A stretch of DNA of 64,000 nucleotides, taken from Amycolatopsis jejuensis (GTDB lineage: Bacteria > Actinomycetota > Actinomycetes > Mycobacteriales > Pseudonocardiaceae). Under the pieces are notes generated by a model. It was not told the DNA's origin and did not search any database. It saw only the letters and a list, made by a program, of their open reading frames with translations. The position numbers and the translations under genes are program-made. The stretch is from positions 186,001-250,000 of the forward strand of contig NZ_JNYZ01000011.1 in NCBI RefSeq assembly GCF_000717335.1, read 5' to 3'. Shown here piece by piece: positions 55,006 through 62,681 of the stretch; the first letter of the stretch is position 1, and each line of letters begins with the position of its first letter.

Positions 55006-56451
55006 TCACGCCAGGTGAGCGACCTTCCCTGCGACGATCGTCGCCGATACGGGCATCTCGCGTAGTTCCGCCGGGGACAGGTCGCTTGGATCGGCCGCCG
55101 TGAGCACGAGGTCGGCCACGTCGCCGACCTCGACGCCCTTCCGGCCCCCGGCGGAAGCGGCCAGGGCGGCGGCGAGCGGGATTGCCTGCTCGGGATGCCA
55201 CGGCGGACGATCATCATCTGTGCGGCCGACTGCGGCGGCGATGCCGTCCCACGGGTCGAGGGGCGCGACTGGGGCGTCCGAGCCCAGCTCCAGGCGCACA
55301 CCGGCGTCGAGTAGCGCACGGTAGGCGTACGCGCGATCGGTGCGGCCGTGCCAGTGGCGATCGGCGACGTCGCGGTCGTCGGGCTGGTGTGCGGGCTGCA
55401 CGCTCGCGACCAGGCCCAGCGCGGCGAACCTCGCGACGTCCTCGGAACGCAGCAGCTGGGCGTGCTCGATCCGGCCCGGGCAGCCGACCTCGGCGAATGC
55501 GTCCAGGGCAATGGTGTTCGCGTGGTCGCCGATCGCGTGGACGGCCGGGATCAGGCCGTGGTCGTACGCCTTGCGCATCAGCGGCACGAGTACTTCCGGC
55601 GGCAGTTCCAGCAGGCCCGTCTCGCCGGAACCCGGGTACGGATCGTGACAGTACGCGGTGCGGGTGTTGAGCGAGCCATCGACGAACAGCTTGAACGGGC
55701 CGACGGTCAGCAACCCGTCCCCCGACTCGAGGACGTCGCCGGTGCGAAGGCCGCGCTCGATGGTCTCGTCCAGCAAATGCCTTGCGATGACACAGGAAAC
55801 CCGCGTGAGCGGCCGGGATCGCCGGGTCCAGTCGGCGACGGTGTCGGTGTATTCGTAGTCGACCACTGACGTCACACCCCGCGCGGCGGCCGCGGCGAGT
55901 GCGTCGGCGACCCAGGCGTCCTGGACCTCCACCGGCGCGGACGGGAGCGCGGCAGTCGCGCTCATGCAGTCGTTTTCCAGCAGCACACCGGTGGGATGGT
56001 CGCGGCCGATCAGCCGCAACGCGGCCGGGCTGAGCCACAGGGTGTGCAGGTCCGCGCTGAACAACGCGACCGCGCGGCCGGGCATTGCGCGCTGCAGCAG
56101 GTCCTTGTGCGGCCGGTCCGGCCACAATCCGTCGCGGAACCCCACGCCCACCACGAGCTCGCCCTGCTGTTGTGGAGTTGCCAGGAGCTTTTCCATCAGT
56201 AGCTCGACGGCTCCGGTGGCGGATTGTGCTCCGTCCAGGGCGATTCGCCGCCGGAAGGCTGCCCACTGCGCGAGATGTGCATGCGCGTCGACGAGACCGG
56301 GTAGCAGGGTGCCGCCGTGGCCGTCGAGGATGCGGGCGGCGAAGGCGGTGCTTGGTTTCTCTACGGCTGACACGAAACCGTCGCGGACTCGTACGTCGGC
56401 GACGGGGCCGCGGAGGCCCACCCGGACTCGGCGCAGGAGAAGATCGTCCAT
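55006..56451 (-). CDS. amidohydrolase (YtcJ-like)
   Basis: A 481-aa metal-dependent hydrolase. LLPGLVDAHAHL (about 51-62) has the first metal-binding His pair, VHAIGDHANTIALDAF supplies the second, EHAQLL the third, and LGSDAPVAPLDPW the catalytic Asp. These TIM-barrel enzymes hydrolyse amide, urea-like or formamide-like bonds. The substrate is unknown. ATG 56451 gives MDDLLLRRVRVG, the usual start before the first beta-sandwich. Confidence 0.88.
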   Translation of the reverse strand: MDDLLLRRVRVGLRGPVADVRVRDGFVSAVEKPSTAFAARILDGHGGTLLPGLVDAHAHLAQWAAFRRRIALDGAQSATGAVELLMEKLLATPQQQGELVVGVGFRDGLWPDRPHKDLLQRAMPGRAVALFSADLHTLWLSPAALRLIGRDHPTGVLLENDCMSATAALPSAPVEVQDAWVADALAAAAARGVTSVVDYEYTDTVADWTRRSRPLTRVSCVIARHLLDETIERGLRTGDVLESGDGLLTVGPFKLFVDGSLNTRTAYCHDPYPGSGETGLLELPPEVLVPLMRKAYDHGLIPAVHAIGDHANTIALDAFAEVGCPGRIEHAQLLRSEDVARFAALGLVASVQPAHQPDDRDVADRHWHGRTDRAYAYRALLDAGVRLELGSDAPVAPLDPWDGIAAAVGRTDDDRPPWHPEQAIPLAAALAASAGGRKGVEVGDVADLVLTAADPSDLSPAELREMPVSATIVAGKVAHLA

Positions 56452-56535
56452 GTGCTCAGCCTGCCAGCCAGGCCCGTTCGGGTGAAGCGGGAATCCCGGG
56501 GATTGGTGGGGTGTTGGGTATCATGGAGTGACAAG

Positions 56536-56619
56536 GGCAGCCGTCGCCCGCCGAAGGGTCAGGGCCGGTTACGGGCGCCGCCTTCATCCGCCGCGCAGGG
56601 TTCGACTCCCTCGGTTGCC
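56536..56619 (+). other. structured tRNA-like element, not a confident tRNA
   Basis: GGCAGCCG (56536-56543) pairs with CGGTTGCC (56612-56619) and encloses AGGG-TTCGACT-CCCT, a T-arm look-alike. I could not place an anticodon loop or a normal D-arm, and the length (84 nt) fits only class II tRNAs. It may be a tRNA relic, an unknown RNA or chance. Confidence 0.25.
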
Positions 56620-56647
56620 GCTTCTCCGCGTGACAGGAACTGTTGCT

Positions 56648-56740
56648 GTGGGGCACCCCGAAGCCCAAGTGTCACGACGGTGGGGGCTGCGGATCGGGGA
56701 GCAGGGCCGGGTCTGGGTGCCGGGGCCGGGTGGGTGCCTC
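56648..56740 (+). repeat. ~90-bp dispersed repeat, copy 2
   Basis: This matches the minus strand of 15981-16076; see that entry. It lies just upstream of the arsR operator and promoter region. Confidence 0.7.
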
Positions 56741-56767
56741 GGCGGCGGTGGGGATGACACGTTCGAT

Positions 56768-56787
56768 AGTTAGCTCTTGCGCTAACT
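56768..56787. promoter_or_regulatory. predicted ArsR operator
   Basis: AGTTAGC-N6-GCTAACT is a perfect inverted repeat of 7-bp arms, ending 25 bp before the arsR start codon. Confidence 0.65.
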
Positions 56788-56812
56788 GTTGATGGTGTGG
56801 ATACTTAGCCTC

Positions 56813-57148
56813 ATGGCTCAGTATTCGAGCGTGCTTGATGGGGTGTTCACTGCGCTTGCCGATCCGACCCGCCGTGCCGTCGTGCGGCGTCTCGGGTCAG
56901 GTCCGGCGAGTGTCGGTGATCTGGCGCACGAGGCGCCCATGACGTTGCCCTCGTTCATGAAGCACGTTCGGATGCTCGAGTCGCACGGGCTGATCCGCAC
57001 GGTGAAGTCCGGACGGGTGCGGACGTGTGAGCTCAACCGCGAGCGGTTCGCGCTCGTCGAGGACTGGCTTGCCGAGCAGCGGCGCATTTGGGCCGGGCGC
57101 ACCGATCGGCTCGAGAATTTCGTCACCAAGCAGGAGGAACACCAGTGA
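56813..57148 (+). CDS. ArsR-family regulator
   Basis: A 111-aa winged-helix protein typical of those paired with SRPBCC genes. The HTH includes LADPTRRAVVRRLGSGPASVGDLAHEAPMTLPSFMKHVRMLESHGLI (about 16-62). There is no Cys-based metal site, so it is likely not a metal sensor. ATG 56813 gives MAQYSSVLDGVF, the family N-terminus. The stop overlaps the GTG of the next gene (GTGA). Confidence 0.9.
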   Translation: MAQYSSVLDGVFTALADPTRRAVVRRLGSGPASVGDLAHEAPMTLPSFMKHVRMLESHGLIRTVKSGRVRTCELNRERFALVEDWLAEQRRIWAGRTDRLENFVTKQEEHQ

Positions 57149-57612
57149 ACCCCGATCTCGACCTCAGCCTCGACCGCGTCATCCGCGCGCCCCGCAAGCG
57201 CGTCTGGGATGCCTGGACCGACCCGGCGGCGCTCGCCCAGTGGTGGGTACCCGCGCCCACGCTGTGTCGCGTCGACCGGCTCGACGTGCGGGCCGGGGGT
57301 GCGTTCGTCACGCAGATGAGCGACGACGGCGACGTGTTCGTCCCGCATCTCGACGCCTGTTTTCTCGTCGTGGACGAGTACGAGCGGCTCGTGTTCACCA
57401 ATGCGCTCGACAGTGCGTGGCGTCCGGCGAGCCCGGCGCCGGTGGCGATGACCGCCGAGATCGTGCTCCGCGACCATCCGGACGGTACCGACTACCGCGT
57501 CGTCGTCCGTCACGGTGATGCTGCTACCCGCGCCCGGCATGCGGACCTCGGGTTCGCCGACGGCTGGGGTACCACCACCGGCCAGCTCGCCCGGCTGGCG
57601 GAAACGTCGTGA
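57145..57612 (+). CDS. SRPBCC (AHSA1-like) domain protein
   Basis: A 155-aa START-like protein with DRVIRAPRKRVWDAWTDPAALAQWW at the N-terminus, the standard AHSA1 pattern. It binds a hydrophobic ligand in a helix-grip fold; the ligand is unknown. GGAGG upstream supports the GTG start. It overlaps both neighbours by 4 bp and so is coupled in an arsR-SRPBCC-DHFR operon. Confidence 0.88.
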   Translation: MNPDLDLSLDRVIRAPRKRVWDAWTDPAALAQWWVPAPTLCRVDRLDVRAGGAFVTQMSDDGDVFVPHLDACFLVVDEYERLVFTNALDSAWRPASPAPVAMTAEIVLRDHPDGTDYRVVVRHGDAATRARHADLGFADGWGTTTGQLARLAETS

Positions 57613-58232
57613 AGATCGCCATCACGGCCTTCGTGACCCTCGACGGCGTCAGCCAGGGACCCGGTTCGTCCACAGAGGACACCAGCGACGGCTTCACTCG
57701 CGGCGGCTGGTTCGTGCCACACCTCGACGAAACATTCGTCGACCGTGCGTCCGGCTGGCTCGACCTCGCCGGTGGCCTGCTGTTCGGCAGCCGCACGTAC
57801 ACGTCGTTCGCCCGCGATTGGCCCGCGATCACCGACCCGGCCGACCCGTTCGCCGAGCGGATGAACTCGCTGCCGAAATACGTCGTCTCGACCACGATCG
57901 AGGCCGGAACTTGGGCTCCGACAACGGTTCTGCGCAGCGAATCCGCGGTCCGGGAACTGAAGGCGCAACCGGGGAAAGAACTGCAGATCCACGGCAGCGC
58001 CCGGCTCGGCAGCGCGCTGCTGTCGGCGGGGCTGGTGGACACGGTCCGGCTGGTCGTCACGCCGACCGTGATCGGGGCGGGCCGCCGCCAGTTTCCGCAC
58101 CCGGCAACGGCAACCGGCCTGCGGCTGGTCCGGCACGAGGCCACGCCGAGCGCGTTGCTGCTGCTGGAATACGACGTCGCCGGGCCCGCGTTGGTCGCCG
58201 ACTACGACGGGGTCACGAACCTTCCCTCGTGA
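57609..58232 (+). CDS. dihydrofolate reductase-family (RibD C-domain-like) protein
   Basis: A 207-aa protein. ITAFVTLDGVSQGPG, LLFGSRTYTSF, LPKYVVSTTIE and LQIHGSARLGSALLSAGLVD are hallmarks of the RibD_C/DHFR-like family, NADPH-using reductases of unknown substrate. The GTG start (57609) overlaps the SRPBCC stop. Its 3' end overlaps the convergent alkaline phosphatase gene by 20 bp. A second, separate family member is at 59498-60058. Confidence 0.88.
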   Translation: MKIAITAFVTLDGVSQGPGSSTEDTSDGFTRGGWFVPHLDETFVDRASGWLDLAGGLLFGSRTYTSFARDWPAITDPADPFAERMNSLPKYVVSTTIEAGTWAPTTVLRSESAVRELKAQPGKELQIHGSARLGSALLSAGLVDTVRLVVTPTVIGAGRRQFPHPATATGLRLVRHEATPSALLLLEYDVAGPALVADYDGVTNLPS

Positions 58233-59415
58233 GACTGGCGGCCATGGCACGGTAGACGTCGGTGTTGTCGAGGGTGCCGTCGAGCCGGTCCGACCCGGGG
58301 CCGGTCGCGGTGACCGGGGTCGGTACGCCGGTGTGGTCGCCGGTCGACCAGCCGACGGTGAGTGAGAGTTTCGTGCCGGGTACCGGGAACGGGCCGTCGC
58401 CATCGGGGTTGGCGTCCTCAATGGACAGTCCGCCGGTCTCGTGGTCACCGCCGATGATCACGAGCGTGTCCGGATGCGAGCGGGTGAAGCGCAGCACCTC
58501 GGCGACGGCGGCGTCGAGGGCGCGACCGGCATCGAGGACGCCGTGTGCGTTGTTCTCGTGCGACATCCCGTCGATGCCTTCTTCCTCCAGGAACAGGAAA
58601 AACCCGCGCGGGTTGGCGGAAAGCGTGTCAAGCGCTTTCCGCGCCATCTGCACGAGCGGGACTTTCGGGCGGTAAGCACCCTCGCCGTCCGGGCCGTAGT
58701 CGACCATGTCCTCGTTCGCGAACAGCCCGAGCAGCCGCGGCGCGCGGGCAGCGGCGAGTTCGTCCGCATTGCGCACGTAGGTGTAGCCGGACCGCTTGGC
58801 TTTCTCGATGAGATTTCCCTGCGTACTACGGCTTTCCTCGCCTGGCTTGTCCGGCCACGCGCCGGGGTCGCCCTTCGGAAGCCACCAGTCCTCGCCGCCG
58901 CCGAGGAGGACGTCGGGGCGGCTATCAGTGAGGTACTGGAGCGCGATTTCGCTCTGCAGGTCACGCGAGGGCACGTGCGCTGCGAACGCGGCCGGGGAAG
59001 CGCCGGTGACCTGCGCGGTGGTGACGAGACCGGTCGACTTCCCGGCCCGTTTAGCCTGCTCCAGCACGGTTTGCACGCGACGGCCCTGCGCGTCCTGCCC
59101 GATCGCGCCGTTGCGGGTCTTGCGCCCGGTGGCCAGCGCGGTCGCCGCGGCCGCCGAATCGGTGACGAGCTCGTCGGGGTCGGCCGGATCGGTGTGCACG
59201 AGCCCGGTGACCGGAAGCCGGTTCAGGACGAGGTCGCCTGCCCGCCCGGTGGTGGCCAGCCGGACGAACTCGCGCTGCGCCGCGCCCATGCCGTCACCCT
59301 GGATGTACACGATGTTGCGCGCCCGCGGATGCCCGGCCGCGGTCGCGGTGTCCCCCGCCGGTACCGCCCCGGCCACGACGAGCGCCGCCGCCGTGAGCAC
59401 CATCGCCTTGCGCAT
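58213..59415 (-). CDS. alkaline phosphatase (PhoA superfamily), exported
   Basis: A 400-aa phosphatase. Residues 1-27 are a Sec signal peptide (MRKAMVLTAAALVVAGAVPA...). YIQGDGMG supplies the first metal Asp, TDSAAAATALATG holds the nucleophile Ser, HENNAHG, IIGGDHETGGLS and STGDHTGVP supply the remaining zinc ligands. It releases phosphate outside the cell. This is unrelated in fold to the PhoD-like enzyme at 5266-6825. Confidence 0.92.
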   Translation of the reverse strand: MRKAMVLTAAALVVAGAVPAGDTATAAGHPRARNIVYIQGDGMGAAQREFVRLATTGRAGDLVLNRLPVTGLVHTDPADPDELVTDSAAAATALATGRKTRNGAIGQDAQGRRVQTVLEQAKRAGKSTGLVTTAQVTGASPAAFAAHVPSRDLQSEIALQYLTDSRPDVLLGGGEDWWLPKGDPGAWPDKPGEESRSTQGNLIEKAKRSGYTYVRNADELAAARAPRLLGLFANEDMVDYGPDGEGAYRPKVPLVQMARKALDTLSANPRGFFLFLEEEGIDGMSHENNAHGVLDAGRALDAAVAEVLRFTRSHPDTLVIIGGDHETGGLSIEDANPDGDGPFPVPGTKLSLTVGWSTGDHTGVPTPVTATGPGSDRLDGTLDNTDVYRAMAASLTREGS

Positions 59416-59497
59416 CTCAGCCTCCCCGATTAGTTAGGAATCTTTCCTAACATGAGCGGCGGAGGGCATGCGTAGGGGTCTCACCTGATCGGACGCA

Positions 59498-60058
59498 TCA
59501 GCCGGGGCGGTAGACCTGCGCGACGACGCCTGCCTCGAACGACGTGGTGCTGACCAGCTCCAGGTCCAGCGGCTGAGGGAGATCGGCGAAGAGCGGGCGG
59601 CCCGAGCCGAGCGCGATCGGATGCACCGCCAGCCGGTACTCGTCGACGAGGCCGAGCTGGACCAGGCTGCGGGCGAACTCCACTCCCCCGTGCGCGAGGA
59701 TGTCGTTCCCCGGCTCCGCTTTCAGGCGCTGGATCTCGTCGGCGAGGTCTCCGCTCGCGATCCGCGCCGACGCCCACCCGTCCGCGGTTTCGGGTTCGAA
59801 CGACGTCTGCCGCGTGAAGACCACCTTCGGGATTTCGTTCATGGGCGCGGCCATTGGATCGGCCGACGTGGACCAGTAACTCGCCACGGTCCGGTACATG
59901 CGGCTGCCCATGACGTGGACGCCTGCCTGCCGGAGCGTGTCCAGCACCCACGCAGCCGAGTCTTCGCCGCGCGAGCGAAGGGTCCACTCGCCCTCGCCGT
60001 GAGGGCCGCTGACGAAACCGTCCAGTGACATCGACATTTTCAGGATGAGTCTTCGCAT
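59498..60058 (-). CDS. dihydrofolate reductase-family protein
   Basis: A 186-aa RibD_C-like reductase: LKMSMSLDGFVSGP, VMGSRMYRTVASYW, KVVFTRQT and ILAHGGVEFARSLVQLGLVDEYRLAVHPIALGSGRPLF. The substrate is unknown; members have been implicated in folate or flavin-like chemistry, but nothing here supports more. ATG 60058 is the first in the conserved frame. It follows the ROK gene by 26 bp on the same strand and may be co-transcribed with it. Confidence 0.88.
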   Translation of the reverse strand: MRRLILKMSMSLDGFVSGPHGEGEWTLRSRGEDSAAWVLDTLRQAGVHVMGSRMYRTVASYWSTSADPMAAPMNEIPKVVFTRQTSFEPETADGWASARIASGDLADEIQRLKAEPGNDILAHGGVEFARSLVQLGLVDEYRLAVHPIALGSGRPLFADLPQPLDLELVSTTSFEAGVVAQVYRPG

Positions 60059-60084
60059 GGGGGCAAGATATCCGGGAGCCGCGG

Positions 60085-61206
60085 TCATCGGGGGAGAAAT
60101 CGCGCCGGATCGGCCAGGATCCGGTGGATCGTCCGCCCGGCGGCACCGAGGGTCGCGGCGGAATCGCCCAATTCGGACGGACGTAACTCCGGCACCGAGC
60201 CGCGCAACGCACTCAGCCGGGCAGTCAGCACCGCCTCCACGGGTGGCGCGAGCCAGGGGAACAGCCGGCCGAAGACACCGCCGAGCACGATCCGGTCGAT
60301 GTCGAGCAGGTTCACCGCCGACGCCAGCGCCAGTCCGAGCGCCTCCCCGGCAGCTGCAACCGCCGACGCCCCCGCAGTCAGGGCCGTGACCAGCGCCTCC
60401 ACTGTCGGCACCCCCGCAGCGCGCAGCAACGCCTCCTGACCGGCGTACGTCTCCAGGCACCCGGACGCCCCGCAGCGGCACGGCGGCCCCGTCGGTGACA
60501 CCACGACGTGTCCGAGCTCGCCGCCCGTCCCGCGGAACAGCGCGGAGTCCACTACAACCCCCGCGCCGATCCCGATTTCCCCTGAAACGTAAAGGAAATC
60601 CGAACCCCCACCGCCGTACCACAGCTCACCGAGCGCGGCCAGGTTCGCTTCGTTGTCCACGGAAACCGGTACCCCCAGCGAATCCGCGCGGACGTTTCGC
60701 CAGCCGAGGTTCGGGGCGCTCAGCACCACCCCGTCACGGACCGGGCCGGACACCGCGAGCACCGCGCCCGCGACTGTCAGGTCGAGGTCACGCGCCTGGG
60801 CAAGCGCGTCCGACGCCAGCTTGCGCACCGCTGTCAGTACCGATCTCGCTGAGATACCACGGTTGTCACGCTCGATCCGTAGCGAAACCCGCGAGACACC
60901 GGCGAAGTCGACGACGCGTGCGGCAAGGTAGTCCACGTTCACCTCGAGCCCCAGCGAAGCCATCCGCGCGCCGCTGAGCACCACCTCGACCCCCGGACGG
61001 CCCCGCTCCCCCGCACGCACCGCGCCGGTCTCCTCGACGAAGCGGGCGTCAAGGAGCGAACCGACCAAAGTGGACACCGTCGACTTCGTGAGCCCGGTCA
61101 GCTCCGCCAGCGCGGCGCGGGTGAGCGCTCCGTGCCGATGCACCTCGCCGAGCACCAGCGCCAGGTTGCACGCGCGCATCGCGTCGTGCCGGACCGGTTG
61201 CGTCAT
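60085..61206 (-). CDS. ROK-family transcriptional regulator, XylR-like
   Basis: A 373-aa protein with an N-terminal winged HTH (about 20-65: HGALTRAALAELTGLTKSTVSTLVGSLLDARFV) and a ROK sugar-kinase-like domain. The zinc motif PPCRCGASGCLETYAG is intact, GEIGIGAGVVVD and LGGVFGRLF are present. It is divergent from xylA over an operator-like repeat, so xylose or a similar sugar is its likely ligand. ATG 61206 gives MTQPVRHDAMRACNLALVL, typical of the family. Confidence 0.88.
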   Translation of the reverse strand: MTQPVRHDAMRACNLALVLGEVHRHGALTRAALAELTGLTKSTVSTLVGSLLDARFVEETGAVRAGERGRPGVEVVLSGARMASLGLEVNVDYLAARVVDFAGVSRVSLRIERDNRGISARSVLTAVRKLASDALAQARDLDLTVAGAVLAVSGPVRDGVVLSAPNLGWRNVRADSLGVPVSVDNEANLAALGELWYGGGGSDFLYVSGEIGIGAGVVVDSALFRGTGGELGHVVVSPTGPPCRCGASGCLETYAGQEALLRAAGVPTVEALVTALTAGASAVAAAGEALGLALASAVNLLDIDRIVLGGVFGRLFPWLAPPVEAVLTARLSALRGSVPELRPSELGDSAATLGAAGRTIHRILADPARFLPR

Positions 61207-61217
61207 CCCGCCACCCC

Positions 61218-61269
61218 TTGACAGCCGAAACGCCTGCACCGCATATTTAGTCTATAACATGAACTAAAT
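61218..61269 (+). promoter_or_regulatory. xylA promoter and ROK/XylR operator
   Basis: TTGACA (61218-61223) is followed after 18-20 bp by CATATT/TATTTA. ATTTAGT (61245-61251) and ACTAAAT (61263-61269) are perfect inverted arms with 11 bp between and overlap the -10 and start region. The TTAGT-type half-sites resemble XylR operators of other bacteria. Confidence 0.65.
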
Positions 61270-61281
61270 GGAGGGACGGGC

Positions 61282-62430
61282 ATGGACGACTACGCCCCCA
61301 CCCCGGACGACAAGTTCTCGTTCGGCCTGTGGACCGTCGGCTGGCGCGCGGCCGACCCGTTCGGCGTCGCCACCCGTCCCCCGCTCGACCCGGTCGAAAG
61401 CGTGCACCGGCTGGCCGAGCTCGGCGCGTACGGCGTCACCTTCCACGACGACGACCTCCTCGCCACCGAACCCGACCGCGGCACCGCGATCCGCAGGTTC
61501 CGGCAAGCCCTCGCCGCCACCGGTCTCCGTGTGCCGATGGCGACCACGAACCTGTTCAGTCACCCGGTATTCAAGGACGGCGGGCTCACCAGCAACGACC
61601 GGGACATCCGCCGGTACGCGCTCACGAAGGTCCGGCGCAACCTCGACCTCGCGGCGGAACTCGGCGCGCAGACGTACGTGCTGTGGGGCGGTCGCGAGGG
61701 TGCCGAATCCGATGCGGCGAAAGACGTCCGGGCCGCGCTCGCCCGGTACAAAGAAGGTCTGGACCTCCTCGCCGACTACACCGTCCAGCAGGGCTACGAC
61801 CTCCGCTTCGCGCTCGAACCCAAACCGAACGAACCCCGCGGTGACATCCTCCTGCCCACGATCGGGCACGCGCTCGGGTTCATCTCGCAGCTGGACCGTC
61901 CGGAGCTGTTCGGGCTCAACCCCGAGGTCGGGCACGAGCAGATGGCCGGGCTGAACTTCGTGCACGGCATCGCGCAGGCGTTGTGGCAGGGCAAGCTGTT
62001 CCACGTCGACCTCAACGGCCAGCACGGCCCGAAGTACGACCAGGACCTGGTCTTCGGGCACGGCGACCTCACCAGCGCGTTCTTCCTCGTCGACCTGCTG
62101 GAGCACGGCGGTTACGACGGCCCGCGGCACTTCGACTACAAACCCCCGCGCACCGAAGATCCCGACGACGTCTGGGTTTCCGCCGCCGCCAACATGCGCA
62201 CGTACCTGATCCTGCGCGAGAAAGCGCGGGCGTTCCGCGCGGATCCTGACGTCGCCGAGGCCCTGGCTGCCTCTCGCGTGCCGGAGCTGGCCGTCCCGAC
62301 GCTCGCTGACGGAGAAACGCTGGACGACCTGGCCGCCGACGACTTCGACGTCGAGGCTGCCGGCAAGCGCGGCTACCACTTCACCCGGCTGAACCAGCTG
62401 GCTTTGGAGCACCTGCTCGGCGTCCGGTAA
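61282..62430 (+). CDS. xylA: xylose isomerase
   Basis: A 382-aa TIM-barrel enzyme of usual length (Streptomyces forms are about 388). It converts D-xylose to D-xylulose. The catalytic base is His55 in GVTFHDDDL. Metal ligands are expected in [29 protein letters not shown] and the Asp-rich [12 protein letters not shown], and HFDYKP closes the site. GAGGGACGGGC precedes ATG 61282. The ROK regulator is divergent; no xylulokinase gene is present in the window. Confidence 0.96.
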   Translation: MDDYAPTPDDKFSFGLWTVGWRAADPFGVATRPPLDPVESVHRLAELGAYGVTFHDDDLLATEPDRGTAIRRFRQALAATGLRVPMATTNLFSHPVFKDGGLTSNDRDIRRYALTKVRRNLDLAAELGAQTYVLWGGREGAESDAAKDVRAALARYKEGLDLLADYTVQQGYDLRFALEPKPNEPRGDILLPTIGHALGFISQLDRPELFGLNPEVGHEQMAGLNFVHGIAQALWQGKLFHVDLNGQHGPKYDQDLVFGHGDLTSAFFLVDLLEHGGYDGPRHFDYKPPRTEDPDDVWVSAAANMRTYLILREKARAFRADPDVAEALAASRVPELAVPTLADGETLDDLAADDFDVEAAGKRGYHFTRLNQLALEHLLGVR

Positions 62431-62469
62431 AACCAGGCGACCTGGCGTGCCGCGGTGGCATACCGTGGA

Positions 62470-62681
62470 GGTAACACGTCGACGGAGAGCGCCGGGGCAG
62501 CGACGCCCGCCCCGCGCGAAGACACTCCCGAGTGCGGGGAGGAAATGCCCCGCCGGCCAGCCCCCGTCACCGGGCCCCAACGAGGCCGCCGGTTCTCCCG
62601 GCGGCGAAGGTGCGGTGGTACCGCGAGTGGCCCTTCTCGCCCGCGCCCCCAAGGGTTGCCGAATGCCCGCTCAGGAGAAGA
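62470..62681 (+). ncRNA. T-box riboswitch leader, probably translational
   Basis: The leader of the synthetase gene holds GCGGTGGTACCGCG (62612-62625), the conserved T-box core with the TGGT bulge that pairs with an uncharged tRNA 3' end. A perfect 8-bp hairpin (62585-62592 with 62598-62605) sits directly before it, as Stem III does. CTTCTC (62633-62638) can pair with GAGAAG (62675-62680) of the ribosome binding site, and no T-run follows, so control of translation is likelier than termination. Specifier candidates are AAC (62473-62475) or GAC (62481, 62521), but I cannot assign Stem I. Confidence 0.78.

Noticed and set aside
56536..56619. tRNA gene (including tRNA-Sec, because of an internal TTCAT)
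   Set aside because: No anticodon stem-loop or D-arm can be placed, and the TCA is too close to the 3' end; kept only as a low-interest structured element.
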